From positions 1 through 64,000 of the forward strand of contig JAAEPW010000261.1 in the NCBI GenBank assembly GCA_024232355.1: DNA of 64,000 nt. Reading direction: 5' to 3'. The notes beneath the pieces are model-generated. The model did not search any database. It was not told the DNA's origin and worked only from the letters and a program-made list of their open reading frames with translations. Both the position numbers and the translations under genes were made by a program. Shown here one piece after another: positions 28,501 to 36,964 of the stretch. Positions within the stretch are counted from its first letter, which is position 1. Every line of letters begins with the position of its first letter. This stretch comes from Chloroflexota bacterium (GTDB lineage: Bacteria > Chloroflexota > Anaerolineae > B4-G1).

Positions 28501-29227
28501 GTGCTTCGTCAATCATGACGTTATCTACCTCGTCAATAATGGCGATGTAGAGTTTCCGCTGTACGCATTTGCCCAAGTCGCGCGCCATATTGTCGCGCAA
28601 ATAGTCAAAGCCAAATTCGTTGTTGGTGCCGTAGGTAACGTCTGTTTGATAAGCTTCTGTTCGTTGAACAGGGCGCCAGTGGACCAGTCGTTCATCCTCC
28701 AAATTGCCGCCAGGGTCCACAAAGTTAGGGTCATAGATGCCAGAAAAATGTGGAATCACCAGTCCCACGTTCATTCCCAAGGCTGTAAAGACGGGTCCCA
28801 TCCAGCCGCCGTCGCGTCGGGCCAAATAGTCGTTTACTGTTACTAGATGGACGCCTTTTTCTTCTAGTGCGTTAAGGTAGAGCGGCAGCGTGGCGACGAG
28901 AGTTTTTCCTTCACCAGTTTTCATCTCGGTGATTTTGCCCTGGTAAAGAATCATACCGCCGATCATCTGGACATCGTAATGGCGCATACGGATAGTGCGC
29001 TTGGCTGACTCGCGTACAGCACTGAATGCCTCGACCAGGATGTCGTCAAGCGTTTCGCCGTTCGCTATGCGTTGGCGGAACTCGTTGGTTTTGTTGTATA
29101 GTTGTGTGTCATCCAGCGCTTCGTAATCTGTTTCGAGTGCATTGATTTCCTCGACTATTTTTTGTAATCGAGCAATCTCACGTTGGTTGGCGTCGCCGAT
29201 GACTTTTTTGAACAGTCCCCGTAGCAT
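25553..29227 (-). CDS. secA: Preprotein translocase ATPase SecA with large insertions
   Basis: A 1224-residue SecA, the motor that drives secretory proteins through SecYEG. Typical length is 800-950. Walker A is EMKTGEGKTLVA (101-112), the DEAD-type box is IIDEVDNVMIDEA, and motif VI lies in QLRGRAGRQGDPG. The C-terminus carries a SEC-C zinc motif (DPCWCGS, then CH). Extra segments appear in the first nucleotide-binding domain (around NFVDPGGNLEDERLVHWRP), before the second (around VDFTGVLNGHNNN), and a long one of roughly 200 residues after NMAGRGVDIVLGG. These insertions fit Chloroflexota-type SecA as I recall it. The ribosome site is weak. A minus-strand promoter lies at 29263-29290. Confidence 0.95.
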   Translation of the reverse strand: MLRGLFKKVIGDANQREIARLQKIVEEINALETDYEALDDTQLYNKTNEFRQRIANGETLDDILVEAFSAVRESAKRTIRMRHYDVQMIGGMILYQGKITEMKTGEGKTLVATLPLYLNALEEKGVHLVTVNDYLARRDGGWMGPVFTALGMNVGLVIPHFSGIYDPNFVDPGGNLEDERLVHWRPVQRTEAYQTDVTYGTNNEFGFDYLRDNMARDLGKCVQRKLYIAIIDEVDNVMIDEARTPLIISGPAEESSELYRHFTNIVPRLRPSSPESIEQETPDGDYELDEKTRVVTLTERGVERVERVLNLKGEKSIYNSEHAYMLPYLDNALRAYITYKRDKDYIVKDGQVIIVDQFTGRLMYGRRFSEGLHQAIEAKERVAVRRESMTYATITFQNYFRMYEKLSGMTGTAKTEEEEFRSIYNLDVMVLPTNVEYRATYSDLEAHERPADGIEEVDFTGVLNGHNNNLGIPQQTVTVTTYEPQNGNGNERRYFKRLDMPDVIYGTEQAKFHALAGDIEGLHEIGQPVLVGTIAIETSEQLAKVLKQRGVSHQVLNGKLHEQEAMIIAQAGSPGAVTIATNMAGRGVDIVLGGNPEGLTAKLLEQRFKKTAGKFAQAIVDGQEEQALKIIQGASGFSSDSLERAKKLLAEYETYAKTATAPQHRARLIADQLLEEGVIDRHYHGPIVGLAVSAMREDWVAAMDESRLPEGITQRIISEIQRVRAQYETPGNRTAYVAEGMFNYYYTAMSALIRTALQNNPDSKEQALMLIEEYPELNTTLITEIENIKSQHEQDRKLVLALGGLHVIGTERHESRRIDNQLRGRAGRQGDPGSSCFYISLEDELMRRFGGERVQGLMGRFGVEEDMPLQHSWLDKTIESAQTRVEGYNFDIRKHVLEYDDVVNKQREFFYAQRRQALDASDLRDQVLRMVQEEISQLVATHMPGPNPDDWDLSGLYQDLRVFLPLTPNTKPARWTSMIQDEVKAELHQRAELVYDESNQKLAESIFEQAQKGNLTLANLSSSTSALQRLIYKCILDHLDPESDLLDTPIRKLSDQVAKQIQAGFVDGARLHRDRQLILGAVDSLWVRHLTNLEALREGIGLRAYGQQNPLVAYRKEAHIMYDAMLADVQRIVARSIYRPSQPAPPRPQRQQRRKQQSTKAQPTVSRGTSKQLPGRNDPCWCGSELKYKNCHMRLDSEKRRGATGATRPPQTSSRGKKSRRKKR

Positions 29228-29262
29228 AAGTTTGGTTAGCCCTTATAGTTGATTGTGCATTC

Positions 29263-29290
29263 ATTATACTCGCAGGTGGCGCAAATGCAA
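29263..29290 (-). promoter_or_regulatory. Promoter of secA
   Basis: On the minus strand, TTGCAT (29290-29285), a 16-bp spacer and TATAAT (29268-29263), about 36 bases before the secA ATG. It lies back to back with the gcvH promoter. Confidence 0.65.
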
Positions 29291-29343
29291 GCGGCTGTGC
29301 GGTAATTGGTCAACGCAAATTGTAACTTGTGTGTCGGCCTCGT

Positions 29344-29371
29344 TTGCCAAGTCAAGTTGGTTGGGTATAAT
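29344..29371 (+). promoter_or_regulatory. Promoter of the glycine cleavage operon
   Basis: TTGCCA (29344-29349), 16-bp spacer, TATAAT (29366-29371), followed 40 bases later by the gcvH ATG with AAGGAG. The leader is too short for a glycine riboswitch, and no such structure was seen. Confidence 0.7.
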
Positions 29372-29410
29372 ATGTACATCACATTTATGATATAGAAAGG
29401 AGCGATCGCG

Positions 29411-29797
29411 ATGAAGCTAGATTCCAAAGCACGGTACACTGAGAATCACGAATGGGTTAGGCAAGAAGGGTCAGAGGTTGTCTGCGGCATCTCTGATCAT
29501 GCCCAAGAATCCCTCTCTGACATCGTCTACGTGGAATTACCAGAGGTGGGCGACACCTTTGACAAGGGAGACGCCTTTGGCGTCGTCGAGTCGGTGAAAG
29601 CGGCGTCTGACATCTATATGCCTATGGGCGGAGAGATCACGGCCGTCAATGAAGAATTGGATGATGATCCAGAGACCGTTAACAAAAAACCCTACGGTGA
29701 AGGTTGGATCATTCGTTTCCGTCCCTCGGATCCTACCGAGTTCGATGGCTTGATGGATGCCGACGCCTACAAGTTGTTTGTTGCAAAAGATGATTAA
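29411..29797 (+). CDS. gcvH: Glycine cleavage system H protein
   Basis: A 128-residue lipoyl carrier of the glycine cleavage system. It shuttles the aminomethyl group from the P protein to the T protein. The lipoylated lysine is K63 in VVESVKAASDIY. The flanking blocks YTENHEWVR at the start and PYGEGWIIRF near the end are typical. Length is standard. AAGGAG precedes the ATG. Together with gcvPA and gcvPB it forms an operon that feeds one-carbon units to folate. No gcvT or lpd gene is in the window. Confidence 0.95.
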   Translation: MKLDSKARYTENHEWVRQEGSEVVCGISDHAQESLSDIVYVELPEVGDTFDKGDAFGVVESVKAASDIYMPMGGEITAVNEELDDDPETVNKKPYGEGWIIRFRPSDPTEFDGLMDADAYKLFVAKDD

Positions 29798-29875
29798 AGT
29801 GTGACTCGTGAGATGTGATCTGTGATTGTGTTTCATATTTTACGTCTCACATCTTTTATCTTAAAGGAGTGATTT

Positions 29876-31213
29876 ATGCCTTATATTCCTCATTCTGATG
29901 AGGACCGGAAGACCATGCTGGCTGCGGTTGGCGTCCGGTCTATCAAGGAATTGTTTGAGGATGTGCCTGCAAGTGTTCTTTTTCCGGAACTAGATTTGCC
30001 TCCCGCTCTCTCTGAGATGGAGGTTCGTTGGGAAATGGAAACGCTCGCTGGGGCCAACCTCACCGCTGCTGAAGGCCCCTGCTTCCTGGGGGCTGGAGCC
30101 TATCGACACTTTGTCCCCGCCGTGGTGGACGCTGTTCTTAGTCGCAGCGAATTCTACACGGCTTACACCCCCTATCAGCCAGAGATCAGCCAGGGAACGT
30201 TGCAGGCTATCTTTGAGTACCAGAGTATGATCTGTGCCCTCACCGGTATGGATGTGTCGAACGCATCTCATTACGACGGCGCTACCGCTACTGCCGAGGC
30301 GGTCATTACGGCCATCAACGTGCACCGGATGAAACGGCACAAGGTGGTGGTGTCTTCCTACGTCCATCCCGAATATCGGGCTGTGGTACGTACCTACACC
30401 CAGGGGATGGACCTGGAGATCGTGGGGGATGGAGATGGTGACGACGATGGGCTAGCGGATTTACTCGATAAAGAAACCGCTTGTCTAATTGTTCAATATC
30501 CTGATTTCCTGGGTCGTATTGAGGACTTGGGCACACTGGCCGAGGCGGCGCACGCAGTTGGCGCGCTCTTTATCGTTGTGGCCGGTCCAATTGCTCTGGG
30601 GCTTTTAAAACCCCCTGGTGAGTTTGGGGCGGATATTGTAGTAGGCGAAGGCCAAGGACTGGGCGCTGGCCTCAACTTTGGCGGACCATACTTGGGCTTT
30701 TTTGCCGTCCGCAAAAAATACGTGCGCAAGATGGCCGGTCGCGTAGTGGGACAGACGGTGGATGTTGAGGGGAATCAGGGCTGTGTCCTCACACTCTCGA
30801 CTCGCGAGCAGCACATCCGTCGGGAGAAAGCTTCCTCTAACATTTGTACCAATCAGGGTTTGGTAGCACTGGCAGCGGGGGTCTATATGGCTGCGTTAGG
30901 AAAATGCGGAATGCGCCAGGTGGCCGAGTTGTGTTACCATCGAGCCCATTATGCACAGCAACAGATTGGCGAAATCGATGGGTTTACTCTTTTGGATGAG
31001 AAACCTTTCTTCAAGGAATTCGTGGTACGCTGTCCTCGTCCGGTAGAGGAAATCAACGATGATCTGTTGAACGAGTGGGGGATTATGGGTGGCTACGATC
31101 TGGGGCAAGACTATCCACATTTGAAGGATCACATGTTGTTGTGTGTGACAGAGATGAATTGCCGTGAGGAGATTGATGCACTGGTCGAGGCATTGCAGGA
31201 GGTGACGTCATGA
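29876..31213 (+). CDS. gcvPA: Glycine dehydrogenase (decarboxylating) subunit 1
   Basis: A 445-residue N-terminal-half subunit of the two-subunit P protein, homologous to the first half of single-chain GcvP. It shows YIPHSDEDRKTMLAAVGV at the start, GAGAYRHFVPAVVD, FYTAYTPYQPEISQGTLQ and the late CTLSTREQHIRREKASSNIC-type region. It lacks the PLP lysine, which is in the partner subunit. AAAGGAG lies before the ATG. The last four bases overlap the start of gcvPB (ATGA), so the two are translationally coupled, as expected for a heterodimeric enzyme. Confidence 0.95.
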   Translation: MPYIPHSDEDRKTMLAAVGVRSIKELFEDVPASVLFPELDLPPALSEMEVRWEMETLAGANLTAAEGPCFLGAGAYRHFVPAVVDAVLSRSEFYTAYTPYQPEISQGTLQAIFEYQSMICALTGMDVSNASHYDGATATAEAVITAINVHRMKRHKVVVSSYVHPEYRAVVRTYTQGMDLEIVGDGDGDDDGLADLLDKETACLIVQYPDFLGRIEDLGTLAEAAHAVGALFIVVAGPIALGLLKPPGEFGADIVVGEGQGLGAGLNFGGPYLGFFAVRKKYVRKMAGRVVGQTVDVEGNQGCVLTLSTREQHIRREKASSNICTNQGLVALAAGVYMAALGKCGMRQVAELCYHRAHYAQQQIGEIDGFTLLDEKPFFKEFVVRCPRPVEEINDDLLNEWGIMGGYDLGQDYPHLKDHMLLCVTEMNCREEIDALVEALQEVTS

Positions 31214-32682
31214 CTGAACCTTTGATCTTTGAAATTTCCCGCCCGGGTCGCTGCGCGGCTGTTCTGCCTGATTTGGACGTCCCGCTTGCCGAGTTGCCCA
31301 ATGGTTTGTTGCGGGATGACTTGCCGTTGCCAGAGGTGAGCGAGATAGATTTGGTGCGTCACTATACGCGGCTTTCTCAGATGAATTATTCGGTAGACAT
31401 TGGCTTTTATCCGCTGGGTTCTTGCACGATGAAGTACAATCCCAAGATCAACGAAGAGATGACGCGCCTGCCGGGCTTTGCCCATCTGCACCCTTATCAG
31501 AATGAAGACGCCGTGCAGGGGGCGCTCTTTTTGATGTATCATTTGCAAGAATTTCTCACAGAGATCGGCGGTTTTGCGGCGGTCAGTTTACAACCGGCAG
31601 CTGGGGCTCACGGTGAGTTGACCGGCGTGTTGATTATGCGTGCCTATCATCTGGACCGAGGGGATGATCAGCGGGACGTGATTTTGGTCCCAGATTCGGC
31701 CCACGGTACCAACCCAGCTACCACGACAATGAGCGGCCTACGTGTGATCGAGATTCCGTCCGACGAGCGTGGGAACGTGGATATGGCAGCGCTAAAGGCT
31801 GCTTGTGACGAGCATGGCAGTCAGTTGGTAGGGATGATGTTGACCAATCCCAATACACTAGGTCTCTTTGATGAAAACGTGGAAGAGATTACAGAGTTGA
31901 TTCACGAGCATGGTGGGCTGATGTACGGTGACGGGGCGAATATGAATGCCCTGCTTGGTATTGCCCGCCCCGGCGACCTGGGCTTTGACGTTCTCCACTA
32001 CAACTTGCACAAGACTTTTAGTACGCCACACGGTGGTGGCGGCCCTGGCTCCGGCCCTGTTGGAGTCTCGGAGCAACTAGTTGATTTCTTGCCTGCACCC
32101 ATAGTAGCAATAGACACTGATCGGTCGAATGAGGAAGCCGAGTTTTATGCCCTTGTGGACCCAACCAAGTCCATCGGTCGGGTAAAGGCCTTTTACGGTC
32201 ACTTTGGCGTGCTGGTGCGGGCCTATACCTACATCCGTATACTGGGGGCGGATGGCTTGCGACGAGTGGCCGAGTACGCAGTGCTCAATGCCAATTACCT
32301 GATGAGCCGGGTCAAGGATACCTACAAGGTGCCTTATGACCGTATCTGTATGCACGAGTTCGTCTGCGAGGGACACTTCTCCGACGCTCCAGACGTGCAT
32401 GCGCTAGACATTGCCAAGCGGCTGATCGATTATGGTTTCCACCCGCCTACCAACTACTTTCCTTTGATTGTTCGGGAGGCGTTAATGATCGAGCCGACCG
32501 AGACGGAGGGTAAGGATACGCTAGATGCCTTTGCCGACGCGTTGCTGTCTATCGCTGAGGAGGCTCGCATAAATCCTGATCTGTTGCATCAAGCACCTCA
32601 AAGCGCACCGGTGCGTCGACTGGACGAGGTGCGGGCGGCTAAGGAATTAATGTTGCGCTGGGAGCCCAAGGAGAGGGGTTAA
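31210..32682 (+). CDS. gcvPB: Glycine dehydrogenase (decarboxylating) subunit 2
   Basis: A 490-residue PLP subunit of the split P protein, decarboxylating glycine and passing the aminomethyl group to GcvH. The cofactor lysine is K268 in HYNLHKTFSTPHGGGGPGSG. Other motifs are GFYPLGSCTMKYNPKINE and SLQPAAGAHGELTG. The start overlaps the gcvPA stop and GGAGG is within the gcvPA end. Length is usual. A strong terminator follows 24 bases after the stop and closes the operon. Confidence 0.96.
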   Translation: MTEPLIFEISRPGRCAAVLPDLDVPLAELPNGLLRDDLPLPEVSEIDLVRHYTRLSQMNYSVDIGFYPLGSCTMKYNPKINEEMTRLPGFAHLHPYQNEDAVQGALFLMYHLQEFLTEIGGFAAVSLQPAAGAHGELTGVLIMRAYHLDRGDDQRDVILVPDSAHGTNPATTTMSGLRVIEIPSDERGNVDMAALKAACDEHGSQLVGMMLTNPNTLGLFDENVEEITELIHEHGGLMYGDGANMNALLGIARPGDLGFDVLHYNLHKTFSTPHGGGGPGSGPVGVSEQLVDFLPAPIVAIDTDRSNEEAEFYALVDPTKSIGRVKAFYGHFGVLVRAYTYIRILGADGLRRVAEYAVLNANYLMSRVKDTYKVPYDRICMHEFVCEGHFSDAPDVHALDIAKRLIDYGFHPPTNYFPLIVREALMIEPTETEGKDTLDAFADALLSIAEEARINPDLLHQAPQSAPVRRLDEVRAAKELMLRWEPKERG

Positions 32683-32705
32683 GAGTGTGTTTGTGAATTA
32701 ACTAT

Positions 32706-32738
32706 AAAAGGCCTGTCCTGTTTAGGGGCAGGCCTTTT
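32706..32738 (+). terminator. Rho-independent terminator of the gcv operon
   Basis: Arms aaaaggcctg (32706-32715) and caggcctttt (32729-32738) form a perfect 10-bp stem ending in a T-run. It could serve both strands, since the small convergent gene ends at 32887. Confidence 0.85.
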
Positions 32739-32886
32739 GCTTGTGCTGGATCATCAACCTAATTCGAGTGCTGGCGATGGAACTGGATACTCGATCCAGA
32801 TTCGAGTGTGCCCAAATTTGAACAGCTTGTCACTAGGACGTTTTGGTAAACCAGTCGATGTGGTTGGACAATCCAATAACTTGGAT

Positions 32887-33156
32887 TTACCAAGCCTCTG
32901 CGATTGTGCTATTGGCCAGCAGCACCCGATCTTCTGGCGTTGCTGTTGACCATGCTTTGGCAAAGGCCATGTCGGCTTGTTGTTCAACGTCGGGTGCAAC
33001 TGCCTGGTTGCTCAGGTTTGCCTCGAGCACTGTCTCTAGTGCCAGTGTTTCCTCAGGCGTAAGAAATCTCAACAAACGATCAAGTGCGGCGATTCGCTTG
33101 GCCTCCTGAACTTGGCGGACTTTTTCTAATTGCTTTAATTGTTGCAAGATGCTCAA
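32887..33156 (-). CDS. Small hypothetical protein, helical
   Basis: An 89-residue protein predicted to be mostly helical. The N-terminus (ILQQLKQLEKVRQVQEAKR) looks like a coiled coil, followed by LDRLLRFLTPEETLALETVLE and an acidic C-terminus. I do not recognise a family. The frame opens with an ATG at 33174, but codons 2-3 there are AGG AGG, a Shine-Dalgarno sequence. This points to initiation at the TTG at 33156, nine bases downstream of it. It is convergent with gcvPB and divergent from the GH65 gene. Confidence 0.55.
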   Translation of the reverse strand: MSILQQLKQLEKVRQVQEAKRIAALDRLLRFLTPEETLALETVLEANLSNQAVAPDVEQQADMAFAKAWSTATPEDRVLLANSTIAEAW

Positions 33157-33264
33157 GATTGTTTGCCTCCTCATTCTAATTCATGGTTATCGTAACATAT
33201 TTTTGTTTACATAGCGTTAAAGAAAAGCAAGATAATAATTGAAATTTGACCAATAGCTTTATTC

Positions 33265-33293
33265 TTGACGGACAGAGTTGTTTGCGTCATAAT
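33265..33293 (+). promoter_or_regulatory. Promoter of the GH65 phosphorylase gene
   Basis: TTGACG (33265-33270), an exact 17-bp spacer and CATAAT (33288-33293). The start point lies about 50 bases before the ATG at 33353. No LacI-type palindrome like the one at 42994 was seen next to it. Confidence 0.75.
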
Positions 33294-33352
33294 AAACTGG
33301 AACGTTTCCATTATGATTAAATCTCTCGGGTCACCAAAGATGAGGGGGAGCT

Positions 33353-35533
33353 ATGAACAAACAGAATAACTGGCATATCATCGAAACAGAATTCAATCCA
33401 AAAGCACTCCATCACAAAGAGACCATCTTTACCATCGGTAACGGTTACTTGGGGACGCGAGGGGCTTTTGAGGAGCGTTATCCGGGAGATTGGCCAGCAA
33501 CTCTTGTTCACGGCGTTTTTGATGACACGCCGTTGGTGCATACCGAATTAGCTAACGTGCCCAATTGGTTGTCTTTTATCCTCCTTGTGAATGGAGAACG
33601 GTTCCGGATGGATCGTGGCACAGTGCTTTCTTATCGACGTGATCTCGATTTACGAACCGGCGTTCTGAACCGCACTGTGCGTTGGCGCAGTCCCGCAGGT
33701 CACACGGTCGATTTGGCGATTGAACGCTTTGCCAGTCTGGCCGATCAGCATCTCTTGGGCATTCGTTACCAGGTGACTGCACTGGACTTTGAGGGTGTGT
33801 TAGAGTTCCGTGCTGGCCTTGATGGACATATGCTTAACACCGAGTTGTTCCACTGGCAGCCGGTAGACCAAGGTGTTGCTGGACCTCAAGGCGTCTACTT
33901 GCACGTATGCACCCGCAACTCTGGGGTCGAGCTATGCGAGGCGTGCTACCTTGATGTGTCCAGCAAGACGGATGTAACCTATGCTCACCTTGATTGTGAC
34001 AGCGCTCCCGCTATCGCCGCGCGTCTAAATGTGCAACCTGGGGAGCAAATCACGGCGGACAAGCTCATTGCACTGGTCACCAGCCGTGATGCGGCCGATG
34101 TATGTCAAGTTGCCTTATCCAGGTTGGAGGGGGGAGTCAGTTGCGGCTACGATGACCTGCGGGTGTCCAACGACGCGGCCTGGGAGTCAGAGTGGGAGAC
34201 CAGTAACGTTACCATTGAGGGCGACGACGAGGCTGACTTGGCATTGCGTTATAGCCTTTTCCAGCTCCTCATTGCCGCGCCACGCCACGACGACCGGGTG
34301 AGCATCCCTGCCAAGACGTTGAGTGGATTTGGCTATCGGGGACACGTCTTTTGGGATACTGAGATATTCATTGTACCCTTTTTCACACATACAAGGCCAG
34401 AGATCGCCCGTAACTTGCTGATGTACCGCTACCACACGCTGCCCGGCGCGCGACGAAAGGCGCGGGAGAGTGGTTACGAGGGCGCGATGTTTGCCTGGGA
34501 AAGCGCAGACAGTGGCGACGAGACAACACCGCGCCTCGTGCCTGGCCCCAATGGTGAGATCGTCCGCATTTGGTGCGGCGACATTGAGCATCACATCACC
34601 GCCGATGTAGCCTATGCCGTGGTCCAATACTGGCGGGTCACCGGCGATGATGACTTTATGCGCGACTATGGAGCCGAGATCGTGCTCGACACCGCCCGCT
34701 TTTGGGCCTCGCGCGTCGAGTGGAATGCTGCTCATGAACGGTACGAGATCAACAATGTCATCGGCCCTGACGAGTATCACGACCACGTAAACAACAACAT
34801 TTTCACCAACCTGATGGCGCGGTGGAACTTGGATGTCGCGCTGGAGGTGCTGGCATGGTTACGGCAAGCATATCCAGAAAAGGCGTCGGAACTGCAAGTG
34901 CTCTTAGAGTTGACACAAGAACAGCACTGGACTGACGTCATCGAACATTTACATGTTCTTCACGACCCCGAAACGGATTTGATGGAGCAGTTCGAGGGGT
35001 TTTTTAATCTGAACGACGTCGATTTGGCCGACTATGAACCACGCAGTATTTCTATGCAGGCATTGTTGGGCGTTGAACAAGCCCAACAGTATCAGATCCT
35101 CAAACAGCCTGACGTGTTGATGTTGCTTTATCTGTTGCAAGACAAGTATGACCAAGAAACCTTGCAAGTCAATTGGAATTATTATACACCCCGCACCGAC
35201 CTGACTTTTGGTTCGTCGTTGGGACCGGCGATTCAGGCTTTGCTAGCTGCCTGGTTGGGGGAACCAGAAACCGCTTACGAGCATTTTATCCACGCCGCGC
35301 GGACGGATCTCCAAGACGTGCGGGGCAACGCCGCAGATGGTATCCACGCCGCGACGGCTGGCGGGCTATGGCAGGCGGTGGTCTTTGGCTTTGCTGGGCT
35401 GCGGTTGGATGAAGAGGGATACACCATCGCCCCCCATCTGCCACCTCACTGGAAGCGGCTCTCCTTTTCGTTTTTCCATCGGGGGGAGAGCGTTCATTTG
35501 GTACTGCCCCATCATAGTTCTAATGAGCTTTGA
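33353..35533 (+). CDS. Glycoside hydrolase family 65 disaccharide phosphorylase/hydrolase
   Basis: A 726-residue GH65 enzyme. Members phosphorolyse maltose, trehalose, kojibiose or nigerose to beta-glucose 1-phosphate, or hydrolyse trehalose. The N-terminal domain begins with FTIGNGYLGTRGAFEE. The catalytic (alpha/alpha)6 barrel has GFGYRGHVFWDTEIF, SADSGDETTP and the general acid E474 in IGPDEYHDHVNNN. The C-terminal part ends with a beta-sandwich around FSFFHRGESVHLVL. Length is slightly short for a phosphorylase (about 760). GAGGGGGAG precedes the ATG. It stands next to a sugar ABC transporter on the other strand, so it probably processes the imported disaccharide. The exact substrate cannot be read from sequence. 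Confidence 0.9.
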   Translation: MNKQNNWHIIETEFNPKALHHKETIFTIGNGYLGTRGAFEERYPGDWPATLVHGVFDDTPLVHTELANVPNWLSFILLVNGERFRMDRGTVLSYRRDLDLRTGVLNRTVRWRSPAGHTVDLAIERFASLADQHLLGIRYQVTALDFEGVLEFRAGLDGHMLNTELFHWQPVDQGVAGPQGVYLHVCTRNSGVELCEACYLDVSSKTDVTYAHLDCDSAPAIAARLNVQPGEQITADKLIALVTSRDAADVCQVALSRLEGGVSCGYDDLRVSNDAAWESEWETSNVTIEGDDEADLALRYSLFQLLIAAPRHDDRVSIPAKTLSGFGYRGHVFWDTEIFIVPFFTHTRPEIARNLLMYRYHTLPGARRKARESGYEGAMFAWESADSGDETTPRLVPGPNGEIVRIWCGDIEHHITADVAYAVVQYWRVTGDDDFMRDYGAEIVLDTARFWASRVEWNAAHERYEINNVIGPDEYHDHVNNNIFTNLMARWNLDVALEVLAWLRQAYPEKASELQVLLELTQEQHWTDVIEHLHVLHDPETDLMEQFEGFFNLNDVDLADYEPRSISMQALLGVEQAQQYQILKQPDVLMLLYLLQDKYDQETLQVNWNYYTPRTDLTFGSSLGPAIQALLAAWLGEPETAYEHFIHAARTDLQDVRGNAADGIHAATAGGLWQAVVFGFAGLRLDEEGYTIAPHLPPHWKRLSFSFFHRGESVHLVLPHHSSNEL

Positions 35534-35612
35534 AAGTCTCCAGGGATGTCGTATTAGAATGACGTTGTCGGTGCGACACGGCGATGACGGTCTGACTGAA
35601 CCCAATAAAATA

Positions 35613-35640
35613 GTAAGGGGCCATCTGCTGGCCCCCTACC
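35613..35640 (+). terminator. Terminator of the GH65 gene
   Basis: The hairpin ggggcca (35617-35623) and tggcccc (35629-35635), extended by gta/tac, is followed by a T-rich stretch (cgtttttct) a few bases later. Confidence 0.65.
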
Positions 35641-35672
35641 TTCGTTTTTCTTATGATATGGAAAGTATAAAT

Positions 35673-35765
35673 GTAGCCGCGGTTTCCGTCGCAACAAGTT
35701 GCGCATGCGCGCTCACGGACTGCGTGCAACCTCCGGTTGTCATAGTGCGCGGAGAGCGCGGCTAC
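35673..35765. repeat. Intergenic palindromic element, 93 bp
   Basis: gtagccgcg (35673-35681) pairs with cgcggctac (35757-35765). The inside is GC-rich with further partial pairing. It lies between the convergent GH65 and ATPase genes. The GTAG...CTAC ends recall the other intergenic palindromes at 51511, 56022 and 61916, but the interior differs. Confidence 0.5.
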
Positions 35766-35793
35766 GGCTGTGAAGCTTTCTTGTACCTGGCTC

Positions 35794-36894
35794 CTAGCGG
35801 ATCGCTAACTCTGTTTGCTTGTCAAAGATGTGTAGGCGATCCATATTAAAGGCTATGCCTACAGTATTGCCCATCCGTGCCTTTGTGCGTGAGTCAAAGA
35901 TACCCACAAACGGGATGCTCTCTGACTGTAGATGGACAACCACTTCTCGGCCAAGCATCTCGGTCGCGTCCACCCTGGCCTCCACTAGCGACTTGTTGAT
36001 GCCATGCGGGCAGTAGTCGGCGTCGTGAGTATCCTCAGGACGGATACCCAGGATGACATCCTTGCCCAGGTGCTGACGGCAGATTTGCACTTTACTCTCG
36101 GGAACATCCAGGCTAAAGTCCTTGCAATCCACGGCCACCTTGCCGTCCCGCTCCACTAGCTTTACGTTAATGAAATTCATGGCGGGGCTGCCGATGAAAC
36201 CAGCGACAAAGAGGTTGTCCGGGTATTCGTAGAGATTCTGTGGCGTGTCGATCTGCTGCTTGACGCCGTCCTTCAACACCAGGATGCGGGTGCCCATCGT
36301 CATCGCCTCAACCTGGTCGTGGGTCACGTAGATAAAGGTCGTCTCTAGCCGATGATAGAGCTTGCTGATCTCGGCGCGGGCCTGCACACGCAGTTTGGCG
36401 TCCAGATTAGAGAGAGGCTCGTCCATCAGGAAGACGTTCGGTTCCCGTACGATGGCGCGGCCGATCGCCACGCGCTGCCGCTGACCGCCGGAGAGTTGGC
36501 CGGGCTTGCGATCCATTAACTGCTCGATGCCCAGGATATCGGCTGCCTCAAGTACGCGCCGGTTAATCTCACTCTTTTGCATCTTGCGCAATGTGAGGCC
36601 AAAGGCCATATTGTCGTAGCACGTCATGTGAGGATACAGCGCGTAGGACTGAAAGACCATAGCGATGTCTCGGTCTTTGGGCGGCACTTTGTTGACCACC
36701 CGGTCGCCAATATAAATCTTTCCCTCGCTGATCCCCTCTAGGCCAGCCAGCAGTCGGAGAGCGGTGGATTTGCCGCAGCCCGAAGGGCCGACGTAGACAA
36801 TGAACTCTTTGTCCGCAATGTCTATGCTAAGGTCATTGATCCCTATGACATCATCCCACCGCTTGGTTACATGCTCATACTTTATGCTTGCCAT
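35794..36894 (-). CDS. ABC transporter ATP-binding protein, UgpC/MsmX/MalK type
   Basis: A 366-residue ATPase that energises carbohydrate importers of the MalFG type. It has Walker A GPSGCGKST (36-44), Q-loop VFQSYALYPHM, signature [14 protein letters not shown], Walker B VFLMDEPLSNLD and the switch His in IYVTHDQVEAMT. The C-terminal OB-type regulatory domain (about 240-366) is the one that MalK-like proteins use for regulation. AAGGAG precedes the ATG. It is 70 bp downstream of the cytochrome-bearing permease on the same strand and completes the sugar transporter encoded at 35794-41787. Confidence 0.92.
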   Translation of the reverse strand: MASIKYEHVTKRWDDVIGINDLSIDIADKEFIVYVGPSGCGKSTALRLLAGLEGISEGKIYIGDRVVNKVPPKDRDIAMVFQSYALYPHMTCYDNMAFGLTLRKMQKSEINRRVLEAADILGIEQLMDRKPGQLSGGQRQRVAIGRAIVREPNVFLMDEPLSNLDAKLRVQARAEISKLYHRLETTFIYVTHDQVEAMTMGTRILVLKDGVKQQIDTPQNLYEYPDNLFVAGFIGSPAMNFINVKLVERDGKVAVDCKDFSLDVPESKVQICRQHLGKDVILGIRPEDTHDADYCPHGINKSLVEARVDATEMLGREVVVHLQSESIPFVGIFDSRTKARMGNTVGIAFNMDRLHIFDKQTELAIR

Positions 36895-36964
36895 TTGCCT
36901 GTACTCCTTTATTACTTTGATTGAGATACTGCTTTTTACCGTGAGGTATGCAATACATCGAAAC

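Noticed and set aside
29228..29410. Glycine riboswitch before gcvH
   Set aside because: The transcript leader is about 35 bases, too short, and no paired aptamer motif was seen.
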